The notes: generated by a model not told the origin, from the sequence alone. A stretch of DNA of 64,000 bases from Sacculina carcini (GCA_916048095.2 OU696573.1:5525418-5589417), one strand, 5' to 3'. Shown: positions 51,939 through 63,400, counted from the stretch's first letter. Translations and numbers: made by a program.

Positions 51939-52127
51939 CACTGGCGGCGCCAAGAGGTAGGGGAACATGTAGAGGCTTTACAAAAGTTGTGCTGATCCCC
52001 CTGAACCCCAAACATCCTTACCATGAGCATTTCCAGTAGGGTTCCTCATGTTTTGCCAAGCCCCGCATCTTTTTCAGTCCATCTCCCACTCAACCACACC
52101 CCTCGTAAAAACCTGGCGCCGTCACTG
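51939..52127. mobile_element. hAT-like MITE, 189 bp
   Basis: Inverted ends CACTGGCGGCGCCA and CAGTGACGGCGCCA (12 of 14 identical). Flanks ATTCAAAT and CGTCAAAT agree at 6 of 8 bases, as expected of an aged 8-bp duplication. Confidence 0.65.
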
Positions 52128-52135
52128 CGTCAAAT

Positions 52136-52633
52136 ATAACATTTGTGCATCTATGGGGATGAAAATATGTGCATGATACGTGCGAATGAAAAAACACGTG
52201 TTTGTGTGCGCGTGTGTGCGTTTGCGTGGAAGAAATAAATTTTGGGTAAATTTCTGCACCCAAGTTCATAGTGTTATCATGCGGGTACAATTTTACTTTG
52301 CGCCCCCTCACAGTCTAATTTTTATGTGGATTCCATTGCTATTTATATTAATTTCTTCCTTAGGACTTAAATACAACTGCTAATTAAAAACAAGTAAACT
52401 TCATCAAATGTATACTAACTGTTTGCAGCTCCTAAAAGACTCACTAAAGTTTGTGAAATAGGTCAAGTTTGGATGGGTGCTGTGTTGTGCATAATAAAAA
52501 AAACACAATCAAAATATATCCCCTCAGAGTCCGTCCAGTATTCTATTCGATGCTGGTCTCACTTTTGGAATCGGATACATATTTCGGGAACAAATCTCCC
52601 ATAAAGTGATTGTTCACATATTGGAACACTAGG
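52136..52633. other. No recognisable feature
   Basis: AT-rich, only short frames. Confidence 0.4.
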
Positions 52634-52641
52634 AGTAACGG

Positions 52642-52824
52642 CAGAGCAGTAGAAACCGCCCCCCGGACCCCCGGCCGGGGGCCCCCGAATTTTGAGGGGC
52701 CCCGTTGCTTCACGTATTATGTGATTATGTCTAACAAATACATTCATTATTTAGTGATTTATTTATAATGGGGGCCCCAAGTGCTGCCTTCGAGTGGGGC
52801 CCATAATTCCTCGCAACGGCTCTG
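52642..52824. mobile_element. hAT-like MITE, 183 bp
   Basis: Ends CAGAGCAGTAG and, inverted, CAGAGCCGTTG. Flanks AGTAACGG and AATAACGG match at 7 of 8 bases. Interior rich in GGGGCCCC. Confidence 0.72.
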
Positions 52825-52832
52825 AATAACGG

Positions 52833-53264
52833 TTAGGTTCTTCATGACCAACAATGAAGAGCTAGTAAGCAGCGTCCAGATAGAGGACACAGCCATGGCC
52901 GACCACCGAATCTTGTCAATAAAAAACACGCTGGAACTATGGCCAACAACAATAAGACTCAGGAATAAAACTGGACCTATTTTTTCCTCACTGAATTTGT
53001 TCCATGGTATGACAGACTGGACCAAGATCAACATATATCAAACACCAACTGGTGCGAAAGGTTTGACGCAATAAAAATTGGCGAAATGTATACCTACCTA
53101 CACACTTACCTGCTAAACCAAACCTAAGCTGCTAACTTTCCTTAGTCGTTCATTTCTCCCGCTTGTCGTCATTATCTACTTGGTGCATTGCATTGCATTG
53201 CATCCTTTATTTATTTTCAATAACGTCAGAAACTACCAGTACCACTAGATTTCCACATACTTCA
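52833..53264. other. No recognisable feature
   Basis: Short frames only. A small ATTGC repeat lies at about 53186-53200. Confidence 0.4.
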
Positions 53265-53330
53265 ACTGAGGCTCCAGTGAATGCCGTGTCAATAAAGCCT
53301 CCCCCTTTCATGGAAGATCACATCGGTGTC
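53265..53330 (+). pseudogene. CsRn1-type gag remnant
   Basis: Encodes APVNAVSIKPPPFMEDH, matching the Gypsy-2 gag start (VHGVTIKPPPFMENC). Similarity ends within about 20 codons. Confidence 0.6.
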
Positions 53331-54576
53331 ACCATTGTGATATTACTCCGATAATAATACTGATCATGTGCACGAGCGCTATATTTGCAACGAAGACATC
53401 CACGTAAAGTAACACGCACAAGCAATTGATACACACGACCAGCCACACTGAGCAGAAATTGTCAATTGCTTCCAGTGTTCAATCTGTCATAGCGAAACAT
53501 CTGAGACAGGCTCATATCATATGATATGTCAGGATCAACTGATGTTGCAAGCTATCACCGGTTGAACCGGTTGCCTATTCCTGGAATACAAGCGCCAGGC
53601 TAACACACCACCTATGCAAGCTATACATGCATATGCATACACACATACTGTGGTGTTATCTAATGCCTCAATACAAACACTCCCTGCCTAAGGATAGGTT
53701 TTTATTAACACAAAAGACAGCATACACATCTAAAAACCGCACATAAACAATCGCACAAAGCACACATTTATAACACATGTAAGCATTCGCAATCAATCGC
53801 CAGATCAATGATGCAAGTCACTAACAGAAATAACAACAATATAACTACATTAACCGTTCGCCAAAAAACATTCACGCAGAACATTCACACAACATTCACA
53901 TACAGAGTATGATAAGTGTAGCACCCAATCACCACCACAGGTGTCAATGTGCTTGCAACGATGTCTGACTGCCACCGCCTTCGTTCTGCACGTACACATA
54001 CACACATAATCACAAACATTCACACCGATCATCTACATAAAGAGTATAATCACATCTCATAATCAGTATAGCGAACGGGCGGTCACTTGCTCCTCCCCGA
54101 ACGCCTACTCATGGACCGACCATCACCCGCTTCTTCACTGACAACATTTTTTTCTTTGACCGCTGAATGCTCGACCGGCCGCGTCCACCTGAGGGGTTTA
54201 GCAACGGAGACACCGGCTAACTTTCAGTCATATTATTGTGTGTACCTGTTATATAATATGAAAAATGTACTTTTATTGTGCCAACTGGTGTGTGCCTTAA
54301 ATATAGAAATACGTTGTTTGTCATTAGGATTGTATTATGCAGACAATAAATGGAGTTGAAAATCGGTGGACGAGGCTCCTCTGTTGGTACCTCAGGAGGA
54401 CCTTAATGGACCTCAGGTGGACTTCGGTTGACCTCAGAGGGACCGTCTTCGGTGTGGACCAGATGAATATGGTACGAACACCAACAAATAAATCAACGCT
54501 ATATTATTACACCAAAGAGCACCACATAGCTAAACACCTCCGGTCCACCAGAAATCACAAACATAAAATGGCACAT
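53331..54576. other. No recognisable gene
   Basis: CA-rich stretches and short frames. I see no element borders. Confidence 0.4.
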
Positions 54577-54912
54577 ATAAAGGTTAAAGGTTAAAGGCCT
54601 AAGTGACAGCTGATACACGGGAAGACGCCGAACTTTATGAACACACAGTGGTGCCCCGTGCAGCTGGCTGCCACCGCAGAACCGACCCTCTCCAAGCTAT
54701 AGCGCCACAAGGACGAAAGGCGTATTGGAGAGGGCTACCTCCCCAGAATGCATGTCACAACTCATGACTGATATCTGGTACCATTTTCTGCTGGGTAGAC
54801 AGGGGCTGTGGGATTATATAATTCGCCCAATGAAATTATGCTACGCCGGGTTACGAGCCACGGACTTACCGCTTGTGAGGCGGTTGTGCTACCGCTACAC
54901 CACGGAGTCCAC
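54577..54912 (-). mobile_element. tRNA-Val-like SINE
   Basis: On the minus strand the head reads ACTCCGTGGTGTAGCGGTAG (perfect A box), an anticodon-loop-like CCTCACAAG (CAC, Val) and GGCTCGTAACCC in B-box position. The body includes AATTTCATTGGGCGAATTA-like sequence shared with 40735-40955 and ends in AGGCCTTTAACCTTTA. RNA polymerase III promoter boxes are intact enough to be recognised. Confidence 0.78.
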
Positions 54913-55183
54913 ATATTCAAATTGACACTACACTTCCACACACACACACACACACGCACATACATACATACAAAAATCATGCAATTTCATAAGAACCGAA
55001 TACTCGTAACAGCACATGAAGACGCGCACGCACATACACTCTCTTCTACAGTTGTGAACACACGCGCATACACACAGCGCACGCACACATACACACAAGG
55101 TATCAATTAAACAGTGCCGCTCAAACAAACGCCAACACTAATACACTAACACTTCGCCCAGACAACACTGCCCGTGTTGTCTC
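54913..55183. other. CA-rich non-coding stretch
   Basis: CA microsatellites at 54935-54965 and 55060-55100; no gene. Confidence 0.5.
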
Positions 55184-56440
55184 TCAACTACAACAATACC
55201 GTTGAGGAGGTCGACTTTCCCGCCCGGAACGTCTCAGCGCTGGTTCTTCCACATGGTCATTCAGACCTTCATCGGAATGATCCAAAGTGAAATACAGTCT
55301 CTCTTTGTTCATATCCGCAACGGTGGCATGTTCGTCATCTTCAGCTTCTGCCCTAGGTCTGAGATCACGCATGTGGCGCGGCACACCACCAACTTCAACA
55401 GCGTTATCTGATACTATTCCAGTCACAAACTCTTTCTCGTACCGTTCATTGCACCTGGCTCCTGACGGTCGCACCCATACAGCATCACCAATCGAATACC
55501 GACATTCACCATCTTTATCTTCACTCACCTCTTTGTTTGCGCTGTCAACGTCTCAAATTCTAACCTGATGCCTAAAAAGTGCATCGGCAGGAGATAAATT
55601 GAACTCTGAATTGTCCCTGAGCGCCAAGTTGTATCGATAGACGGCCTCAGCGATGGTACAGTCATCTTAGCCGCTATTGACTTCACAGTGCGATGGCAGC
55701 GTTCAGTTATCCATGACCATATGGTTGATAGGCGCACCTTAACCGTAAATGTATCTGCCATTGACGAGCAAATTTGGCTACGAAATGCAGTGTCGTTGTC
55801 TAGTAGTAGCTGTTCTGGTGTACCACGCTCAAAAGCACATCCTCCAACTGCTGCACAATATACGGTGTACTCTGGAATCTCATCTTGCGCCATATTGCAT
55901 AGCGTGACGGGCCATGGGCAATCATCGTGAGAAAATGCTCGCCTCTCACATGAGTGATGTCAACTCCCACTCGTTGCCAAACCTTGTTTACACCAAGGCG
56001 TCCATGATTACATTTAATGGACTCGCACTCCTGACACCGGGACAACAGACGAAACTTGACGCTTGGTTGCCGGTAGTTTTGCACGCTTGGCGAAATAGAA
56101 CGTGCGTCTTACGCCCGGACGTCCGGTCTCGCGATGCAGTTTTTCTATCAAAGGCTCGACGTCTCCCACAGCACACGCAACTGATGCAAGGGGCACTGTC
56201 TTTCTAGCTCCCGGGCAGAATCTCTTCGCAACCACATCTGCGACACTCTTGTCAGAGCATCTACACGATTAATAGCCGAACCCACACAATCAACCCTAAT
56301 CGACAAGGCATATTCTTGCACTATGGTCTGAAGCATTGATATCCGTCTCCTGATTAAAAATTCGGTACACGCTTTAGTACGCAGTCTTGCTCTTCCAGAG
56401 AGTGAGTCACTCAGTCAATGAAACACTGATCTCGAATATC
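55184..56440 (-). pseudogene. pol: Pol fragment (RNase H end, integrase) of the element 3 family
   Basis: Reading leftward: an RNase H tail (VGSAINRVDALTRVSQMW), integrase core pieces (GVDITHVRGEHFL, MIAHGPSRYAIWRK, LLLDNDTAFRSQ, ITERCHRTVKSIAAK) and a C-terminal module (YSIGDAVWVRPSGARC, VPRHMRDLRPRAEAE). The frame shifts several times (for example near 56084, 55893 and 55528). Same family as 19.7-23.2 and 47.4 kb. No LTR is recognised around it. Confidence 0.85.
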
Positions 56441-56514
56441 TCATTAATCGAATAATTTTCATCTTCCATGCAGCCACCAAATTCATTCATTTTAGCACAG
56501 TAGAAGGCCTAACC

Positions 56515-56600
56515 ACTTTGTCACATTTGTTTACATTATCCCCCTTGCCCCTCCCCCCTCTGACGTCACCCCCCTCTGACGTCACACTTAACCTAACTTT
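56515..56600 (-). repeat. TGACGTCA block (copy 3 of 3)
   Basis: Inverted relative to 38.2 and 40.7 kb: TTTGTCACATTTGTTTACAT, CCCCCTCTGACGTCACCCCC and CTGACGTCACACTTAACC, running into CCTAA repeats. Confidence 0.87.
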
Positions 56601-57085
56601 TTTTCTTTTTTTTTAACCTAACCTAACTTTTTTTAGTTTTTTTTTTTTTTTTAACCTAACCTAACTTTTTTAGTTTTTTAACCTAACCTAACTTTTTTTT
56701 AGTTTTTTAACCTAACCTAACTTTTTTTCTTTCTTATTCTTCCTTTCTTATTATATTTATTCTATGCCTAACCTAACTTTTTTTATTTCTTATTCTTCCT
56801 TTCTTATTATATTTATTCTTTATTATATGCCTAACCTAACTTCTTTGTGTATACCTAACCTAACTTCTTTGTGTGTATACCTAACCCAACTTTTTTTTTT
56901 CTTTATTCTATTCCTAACCCGACCCAACCCAACTTTTAGTTTTATTTCTTATTCTTCCTTTCTTATTATATTTATTCTTTATTCTATACCCAACTTATAT
57001 TTTTTTTTATTTCTTATTCTTCTTTTCTTATTATATTTATTCTTTATTCTATGCCCAACTTTTATTTTTTTCCTTTATTTCTATT
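56590..57085. repeat. CCTAA/T-tract composite tandem DNA
   Basis: Repeated TTTAACCTAACCTAAC words separated by T-runs (56590-56720), then units with CTTATTCTTCCTTTCTTATT and CTATGCC. It ends directly at the Polinton terminus. Confidence 0.88.
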
Positions 57086-57086
57086 T

Positions 57087-57235
57087 TATGTCACGATACT
57101 CATTATATTGGGATCGCCAAGTCGATGTTTGGCAGAGACGAGAATATAATAATTTTCAATCATACTTGAAATATATATAAAAAAACGGTTTGACTAAATC
57201 GGTCGCAAAGACAATGCACAATATTCATGTTGTAT
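57087..57235. repeat. Polinton terminal inverted repeat (copy 1)
   Basis: Matches 35280-35446 in inverted orientation. The outer word TATGTCACGATACTCATT marks the probable tip. The inner end reaches the integrase stop codon. Confidence 0.82.
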
Positions 57236-58039
57236 TCAAACACGTTGAAGTTCTTGATAGTAAAATGTCCCGGTAATCAAATTTCCATCATCATCACACA
57301 GCTTATACATGGGAATTGATCGACGTTTGTATATGGAATCAATTTTGAACGTTTCGTTGCTAAATGTCTGTCGATATCCTTTTTCAAATAGAGTTTTCGG
57401 AATAAACATTCGCACATGATCGCCTACACGAAGCTTTGGTGTTTGCTTTTTGCGCGACAATGTGTTGACCAAGTGTTGATTTGATAAAGTTACAGCGCGA
57501 GGTGCCATACCGATTGATCTATGTACAGTGCTGTTATACAAATTCACCAATTGAGGTAGATTTTTGACAAAGTGTTTTGTGTTGTTTTCGGTCATAAACT
57601 TGTGTATCAGCGAGAGCAGAGTACGGAAAAATCGTTCAATTATCCATGCCTTCCGTATGATTGTAGATGTCGTATAATGATAGATGTTGTGCTCTTTCAT
57701 TACACGTTGAAATTCTCGCCCTGTGAATTCACCACCATGGTCGCTCATTATTTGCATCGGTGTGCAATTGTTGGTGAGAATATGGTTCATTGCCTTGGCC
57801 ACGGCCGGTCCCCGTTTACTATGTAATGCACGCACATATGCTTGTCTGCTAAACACGTCAATTGCACCCAACAAATAACGTACTTGTGTGTTATGCCCAC
57901 GTAGACGTGAAACATCGCACAAATCAACTTGCCATGTATCATTTAGTCCAGTGGAGGTGTATGCATTGCGCACAAATCGTTTACGTACTGGACGATGGAG
58001 TTGTTTGGTTCTTTGCGACCAAATCAGCTTACTATCCAT
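57236..58039 (-). CDS. Polinton integrase (retroviral-type, DDE)
   Basis: 267 aa. It joins element ends to host DNA. Catalytic residues: Asp in DTWQVDLCDVSR (about residue 38), Asp in MQIMSDHGGEFTG (about 100), Glu in WIIERFFRTL (about 135), with normal spacing of about 60 and 35. The C-terminal half has LRVGDHVRMFIPK and a small beta-rich module. The N-terminus is basic. Its start overlaps the end of the 175-aa gene by 16 nt. It is the terminal gene, next to the inverted repeat, as in Polintons. No stop or shift, so possibly functional. Confidence 0.94.
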   Translation of the reverse strand: MDSKLIWSQRTKQLHRPVRKRFVRNAYTSTGLNDTWQVDLCDVSRLRGHNTQVRYLLGAIDVFSRQAYVRALHSKRGPAVAKAMNHILTNNCTPMQIMSDHGGEFTGREFQRVMKEHNIYHYTTSTIIRKAWIIERFFRTLLSLIHKFMTENNTKHFVKNLPQLVNLYNSTVHRSIGMAPRAVTLSNQHLVNTLSRKKQTPKLRVGDHVRMFIPKTLFEKGYRQTFSNETFKIDSIYKRRSIPMYKLCDDDGNLITGTFYYQELQRV

Positions 58040-58551
58040 TTGCGTGGGATATTTGCCGATCGTTGATCAACTGTCGAAACTCGCTGCCCGTGAATATTCG
58101 GAGCAACTTCTCGCGGTAAATTCAAGGACTCAATCAGTTGTCGCAGCTGTGCCCACCCTGTTGGCTCAGGAACACTTTTACGACGTCGAACGATATAGTT
58201 TACCACATCGACAATATTGCTCCGAGGAATTTGTGCGTGATTGAGATAAATGATACCGGTGTTGTTGTCCCATCTCAGCACATTACTCAATTGGGAAAGC
58301 ACGAATTGTGCGTGTTTTTTATAGCTGGATGGTACAAGTTGGAGCCATTTATCAGTCTCTACAGACGGAGCAGGAGCGGTGGCCTGTTCAGGGCGCCAGG
58401 CGTTCATGTACTCGATCCGTTTCGCTTCGGCATTCCCTGTAGACTTGTTAAGAATTTGTTCTAGAGAGGGTGTGGGTGTGGCTATGGTTCGACCTTGCAT
58501 TTCATCATATGTGGCTTGCGATATGAGAACCATTCGTTGGAAGGCGCTCAT
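58024..58551 (-). CDS. Conserved Polinton protein of unknown function (175 aa)
   Basis: I recognise the C-terminal module (GIIYLNHAQIPRSNIVDVVN, then RRRKSVPEPTGWAQLR) as a widespread Maverick/adintovirus neighbour of the integrase; its role is not known to me. The N-terminus (MSAFQRMVLISQ) is followed by a Pro/Ala-rich linker. ATG 58551 overlaps the pX stop as TAATG, suggesting coupled translation or very tight packing. The N-terminal part also exists in copy 2 (32045-32344). Confidence 0.82.
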   Translation of the reverse strand: MSAFQRMVLISQATYDEMQGRTIATPTPSLEQILNKSTGNAEAKRIEYMNAWRPEQATAPAPSVETDKWLQLVPSSYKKHAQFVLSQLSNVLRWDNNTGIIYLNHAQIPRSNIVDVVNYIVRRRKSVPEPTGWAQLRQLIESLNLPREVAPNIHGQRVSTVDQRSANIPRKWIVS

Positions 58552-58880
58552 TACTTTGCAGACAGTATACAGCTTATAACCGATGCAACCACGGGTATAA
58601 GGGCGGATAAAAATTTTCCGCTTTGCACCAACACTCGTTGTTTTTTCTTCAGTGACGGACGTTTGTCACCCAATTTACGCAGTATTTTCTTGTATTTGGA
58701 TAGGCGACGCTTTTGTTCTTTTTCCAAAGGGACGCGGTCTTGCAACAGGTTATGACAAATTTCACAAATAGCCCGTATCAGAGCAGGGTCGTACGTGTTG
58801 AGAACGGCTTTTTGTTGACGTTGTGTGAGACGCGGAAGTGATTCGATTGTCGGCCAACAGCGTTGCAACGTCGACGACAT
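58551..58880 (-). CDS. pX-like Polinton core protein (109 aa)
   Basis: Basic region (KKILRKLGDKRPSLKKKQR) followed by a C-terminal hydrophobic segment (FLSALIPVVASVISCIL). This pairing resembles the adenovirus pX/adintovirus X proteins: DNA condensation plus a membrane-active tail in the virion. Four-way conservation of neighbours (ATPase upstream, 175-aa gene and integrase downstream) supports the identity. The second copy at 32311-32628 shows it is maintained in the family. Confidence 0.8.
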   Translation of the reverse strand: MSSTLQRCWPTIESLPRLTQRQQKAVLNTYDPALIRAICEICHNLLQDRVPLEKEQKRRLSKYKKILRKLGDKRPSLKKKQRVLVQSGKFLSALIPVVASVISCILSAK

Positions 58881-58914
58881 GTTGACAAATGATTCACTTG
58901 CTCAACTATATGTG

Positions 58915-59574
58915 CTATTTATACCTCAAAGCGGGAAGATATACTGTTATGGGTTGTTCCAACACATTGCTACGCACACGTAGTCTGTTGTCAGTTTGTT
59001 GACGCAAATCCACAAGCAAATGACCGTACATTTTCTTCATTACGTCTCTATAAACATCCATAATGAACCTGATATTATCTGGCATGTACTGTTGAGCAAA
59101 TGCGCGCAGTGGTGTTTGATCTCGAAAATTACGGAAAAATACATAATAATTTGTATTTAGACTGATTGTGCGGTAGTTTGGCGACTTGAGAAACGTGTTT
59201 TGGGTGACAAATAGTACACTCATGTTGTCGTGACGCGACGTTTTTGTAAACATGTCACGTACAACAGGCCCTTCCACAGCATCCAGTAAGTCGTCGATAA
59301 TGACCATGCAACCTTTACCGTGTTTATGTTTGCTTGCCAATCGTTGAATTTCCTCATGCGATGGCACCCCGTACTGCATTTCATTAACTAAATTCTTATC
59401 TATATGATCTGGCGCTGCAGTTCCGTGGCAATACAGTACATAATCGGGGCTTCGGGTGAGCACTTGGTCCGCCCGTGTCAGCATGTCGACTATAAATTGA
59501 CTCTTGCCGGACCCTGAAGGACCGGACAAGATCATTGTGAACGGTGTAACAAGACGTGGGTCAAACGTTTCCAT
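58915..59574 (-). CDS. Polinton genome-packaging ATPase (FtsK/HerA, A32-like)
   Basis: 219 aa. Would pump the element's DNA into capsids. Walker A is LSGPSGSGKSQF (about residues 17-27), Walker B CMVIIDDLL (about 90), with a sensor-like VLFVTQNTF about 120. Start at ATG 59574; the frame then runs without a stop to 58915, 34 nt before pX. The length is normal for this compact ATPase. Copy 2 retains only the C-terminal third. Confidence 0.94.
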   Translation of the reverse strand: METFDPRLVTPFTMILSGPSGSGKSQFIVDMLTRADQVLTRSPDYVLYCHGTAAPDHIDKNLVNEMQYGVPSHEEIQRLASKHKHGKGCMVIIDDLLDAVEGPVVRDMFTKTSRHDNMSVLFVTQNTFLKSPNYRTISLNTNYYVFFRNFRDQTPLRAFAQQYMPDNIRFIMDVYRDVMKKMYGHLLVDLRQQTDNRLRVRSNVLEQPITVYLPALRYK

Positions 59575-59801
59575 ACCAGCCGTACCGATGAAACTGATCT
59601 ACGTTTAACTATAGGGGTATTATATAAAGTATGTTTTGCTGATGTGCGACCAGTTTTGCGCTGAACATCAGCGTCCAACCACTCCCGATGTTTAGTCGGA
59701 TCATATAACAATCCCACTATTACCAGCTCTGCAATTACACTTTCAACATAGTTGACAAGGAGCAATAGTGATAATAGGAGCAACATTATATTCGTCACCA
59801 T
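59532..59801 (-). CDS. Candidate small membrane protein of the Polinton (89 aa)
   Basis: From ATG 59801 the product has a strongly hydrophobic N-terminus (IMLLLLSLLLLV) and a polar basic C-terminal part (WLDADVQRKTGR, KRRSVSSVRLVWKRL). The stop falls 43 nt inside the ATPase reading frame, an overlap like the other junctions of this cassette. The frame is open further upstream only through a TG microsatellite. No family recognised; it could be a single-pass or signal-anchored accessory protein. Coding status is unproven. Confidence 0.45.
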   Translation of the reverse strand: MVTNIMLLLLSLLLLVNYVESVIAELVIVGLLYDPTKHREWLDADVQRKTGRTSAKHTLYNTPIVKRRSVSSVRLVWKRLTHVLLHRSQ

Positions 59802-59863
59802 CTCGGTGATTGTCAATTGAATGACACACATATACATCAACACTTGTATATTAAAGCTTGCAC

Positions 59864-59866
<3 letters not shown>

Positions 59867-59921
<55 letters not shown>

Positions 59922-60039
59922 CACACATACACACCAAAGCATGTATACACATCAACACTTTTATATTTATATAACACACACACACACACACACACATACA
60001 CACCAAAACATGTATACACATCAACACTTTTATATTTAT

Positions 60040-60078
<39 letters not shown>

Positions 60079-60116
60079 ACCAAAGCATGTATACACATCA
60101 ACACTTTTATATTTAT

Positions 60117-60163
<47 letters not shown>

Positions 60164-60235
60164 ACCAAAACATGTATACACACCAACACTTTTATATTTA
60201 TATAACACACACACACACACACACACCAACACTTT
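59867..60235. repeat. CA microsatellites within a ~65-110 bp tandem repeat
   Basis: CA runs alternate with ATACACACCAAA(A/G)CATGTATACACA and TCAACACTTTTATATTTATAT, four units. It is followed at 60240-60400 by CTAACACA/CTAGCACA words. The array separates the packaging genes from PolB. Confidence 0.92.
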
Positions 60236-60475
60236 GATATTTATATAACACACTAACACAGCTAACACACTAGCACAACTAACACATCTAACACACTAGC
60301 ACAACTAGCACACAGCTAACACGCTAGCACAACTAACACACTAACACTGCTAACACTTTTATATTAAAAACCAATACATCGAGCACAACTAACACACCTA
60401 GCACAACTAACGCTGGTAACACAGCAAATAAGTAGCAATAAATAACGATGATGATGATGTCGGTCGGTCGGTCGG

Positions 60476-63400
60476 TCAGTCGGTGAAGCCGTACGGGAAG
60501 GTGCGATAATCGGGAAGGACCCTGCGTTTGCTGGAAACTAACCTATTAATTTTTTCCCCTCCCACCGTAATTATCTTAAAATCTACAGTCTTTTTAAATT
60601 GCCGAAAGGGGACTTTGATTGTGGACCCAGGCGCCTCTAACAGGGATCGGAAAGCGTCCAAGGAAATAAGCTGCTGCGTGTCGTGTGTTTGTGTGATGCC
60701 GCGCATTTTTACTATAGTCTTGGTGTGCCCGTCTGGTGTGTGTACAGTAAAAGCGTAATTTTTGGGAGACAGACAGACTATATGAGAAATATAGCTGCCT
60801 GCCCCGAAACAAGTCAGTTCGTCAGTCATGTCGCCGAGAAAGTGTGATGTGTGTATGCGCGGCATTTCTGGTGATGTTTTGTAAATGACTGAATCTGTGT
60901 CGCAGTATATTAGCTGAAAAGGATTAAGGCGTTGCAGGAAAGAGTAAAGATAAAGTCGGGATTGGCAAGTGACAAAAGCAGCAAGGATTATGTTAGTTTT
61001 AAGCGGACCGGCCACAGTCTTGTCTTGTCGATGGGAATACGTCAGCCTCCATACATCGTGCATTATGCTGTCCCCCTCACTATCGTCAGCCACCGATATG
61101 AGGTCACACGCGGAGACCTCCATGTCGGGATCCTCCAGCAGATCGTAAACACGACGCATGGAAGTGACGTATTCAGTCTGCCCCAGGTTTGCGCGCTGAG
61201 CCAGCTTGCCCCACTGGCTGTTGAGGCACAATTTGGCCACAGCTCTCAGGCCCGGATTCCTCTCAATGGTCGGCAGGGTTATACCCTCACGCGCTTCGAG
61301 AGTCTGTCTGTAGTCGTGTCGGTCGTCGTCAGTCTGCACGTGAGTGGGATAACCCTCGGCGCTGACCTTGAGGGCGTAAAACTTGTTTACATATTCTGCA
61401 AACAATCCGCCTGCCTCGCCGTCGTTGAGCTGTGTGGTGTTGGCAAAGTGCCAGAACTCGTGGATGGAAGTGAGCCGATACCCCAACCCCAAAGCTTTTG
61501 CTACTTCCAGCGACACCCAGCTGGAAGTGAGACTACGCTCCTCGTCCGAATGGTGACACTGCGGCGACCTTGTGGTGAAATTGCCACCGATACCCTGCTC
61601 GGCACATGTTCTACACAGGGTGAACATGAGGCGGTCGTTGATGCGTGCGGGAAGGACGGGAACGTGAAGATTGTGCGGAGGGAGAATTGTGCAATAAATG
61701 ATGCCGAAATATTTGTGAAAATCTGTGATGGGAGGACGGAAAATGTGAGAAGGATGACCGAGGGGAAATTTTCCGTTTTTAAGGATGTAAGGATACAAGG
61801 AGCACACATCAACGTACTCGATCCGCTCGTCACCAGCACATTCGGCATAGTGACGAAACACCTCTGTTCGCCCTCCGTAGAACGCGTCCCGAACATTCAT
61901 CGGCGGCAAGACTTGCACTGCATCGGCGCGACAACGTTGGTCGTCATCGTCTCGAAGCAGTGCATCAAATTCACACTCCCAGATGGTGATGAGAGTTGTG
62001 TCGGGTCGGGCTCGCAGTATCGCCAGACGAGCCATGGTGCCATCATATAGATGGCGCGTTGATGGAGCCCCACTGTTCATGACATAGCGACAGTTTTTGC
62101 TGGCGCAGAGACACTTACCAGAATGCCGATGACCATGAAAGTAGCAACCGAGAAACTCGAAAAGCAGGTGTTGGTCTCCCACTTTGGCATAGCCGTCCAC
62201 TTTGTACGACCCAATACGCACCTCACCAGAGTTCAATGCGTGCTGGATATTGATGTCGCGAGACGACGCCTCCAGTTCCAGCCACTGGATCGATTTCTTC
62301 GAGTAGTTGCCACATGGTCGGTAGTGCTCATGGCTCGGTATCAACGCGACGCTGTCTTTGCGCAAAAACTTTTGACGCCACACCTCATGACACGCAGATG
62401 GAAGCGTGATGCTCTGAAACGGGTCCACCTCAGTCACCTCGATGAATTGTTGGCGGAAACGCATACTACCGAGACGAAGTACATTGACATCGTCGCGGCA
62501 GTACGCTCCCATTTCCTGGCGCAGGTCATACTGCCGGCCCACCTGCGAGGCATGCCAAGTGAGAAACTCGGCGTGCTGTTCGGTGGACATGCGACCCGGG
62601 TCGAACATATCGGCTGAAGGAAAAGGACCTACATAATTTTGATTGTCCGTAGTGTTGAGGAGGTGAGGGAAGAAACCTTTACGGACAGGAATGTTGAACG
62701 TTTTGGAAAATTTCGCAAGAGGCATAGGAAGGAAACTGAAGGAATCAATGAAACGGAGTTTGGAGTTGGAGAAGCGCATGGAGAGGATTTTTCTGCCGTT
62801 CATGATCAGGTCTGGCACCACACCTTGGCTCAACGCGTAATTGGCAACAATGTTGTTGTCATAACCTTGGGCATAATGGGCAATGGCTTTCGCGTCCTTG
62901 AGCGTGAAAAGCCACTGACCAAAGTCTTGTCTTGTCGTTGGGCCAGAGAACACATGTTCGTGCTGCTCTGTCCCACAGTCAGTGCATGGCCGGTCAATGC
63001 AATCAAAGCAGGACTCACAACATACGTGTGCGACACAATGATTAGGAATGTGAAGGTTGGTGCTGGTGTCAATCATACATTCAAAGTCGTAAAAGATATA
63101 GATTTGTTTTTTGTTGACAGAAGATTGATGCGAAGGTTGGAGAAAGCAACGATGGACGTTTTCCGCACCTATGAGCTCGTGGTTCGTGACTCGTTCACGA
63201 CAGTAAGGGCATATGTGAGTGCCACAGACATGACGATTTTTGCTATACGATTTGTAAAGCACATCGCCACATCTGGGACACCCACGCCGCACCTTACAGC
63301 GTGATTGTTTGTGAGCCTCGAAACAGGAGCTGGAAATGAAATCTAAACTACATTCGGGACAATGGGTTAACGCACCTTCCCGCTGGCATCGATGAGGCGC

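Noticed and set aside
54337..54480. Repeated GGACCTCAGG-type words as a regulatory array
   Set aside because: Only a few imperfect repeats in about 80 bp; no further support.
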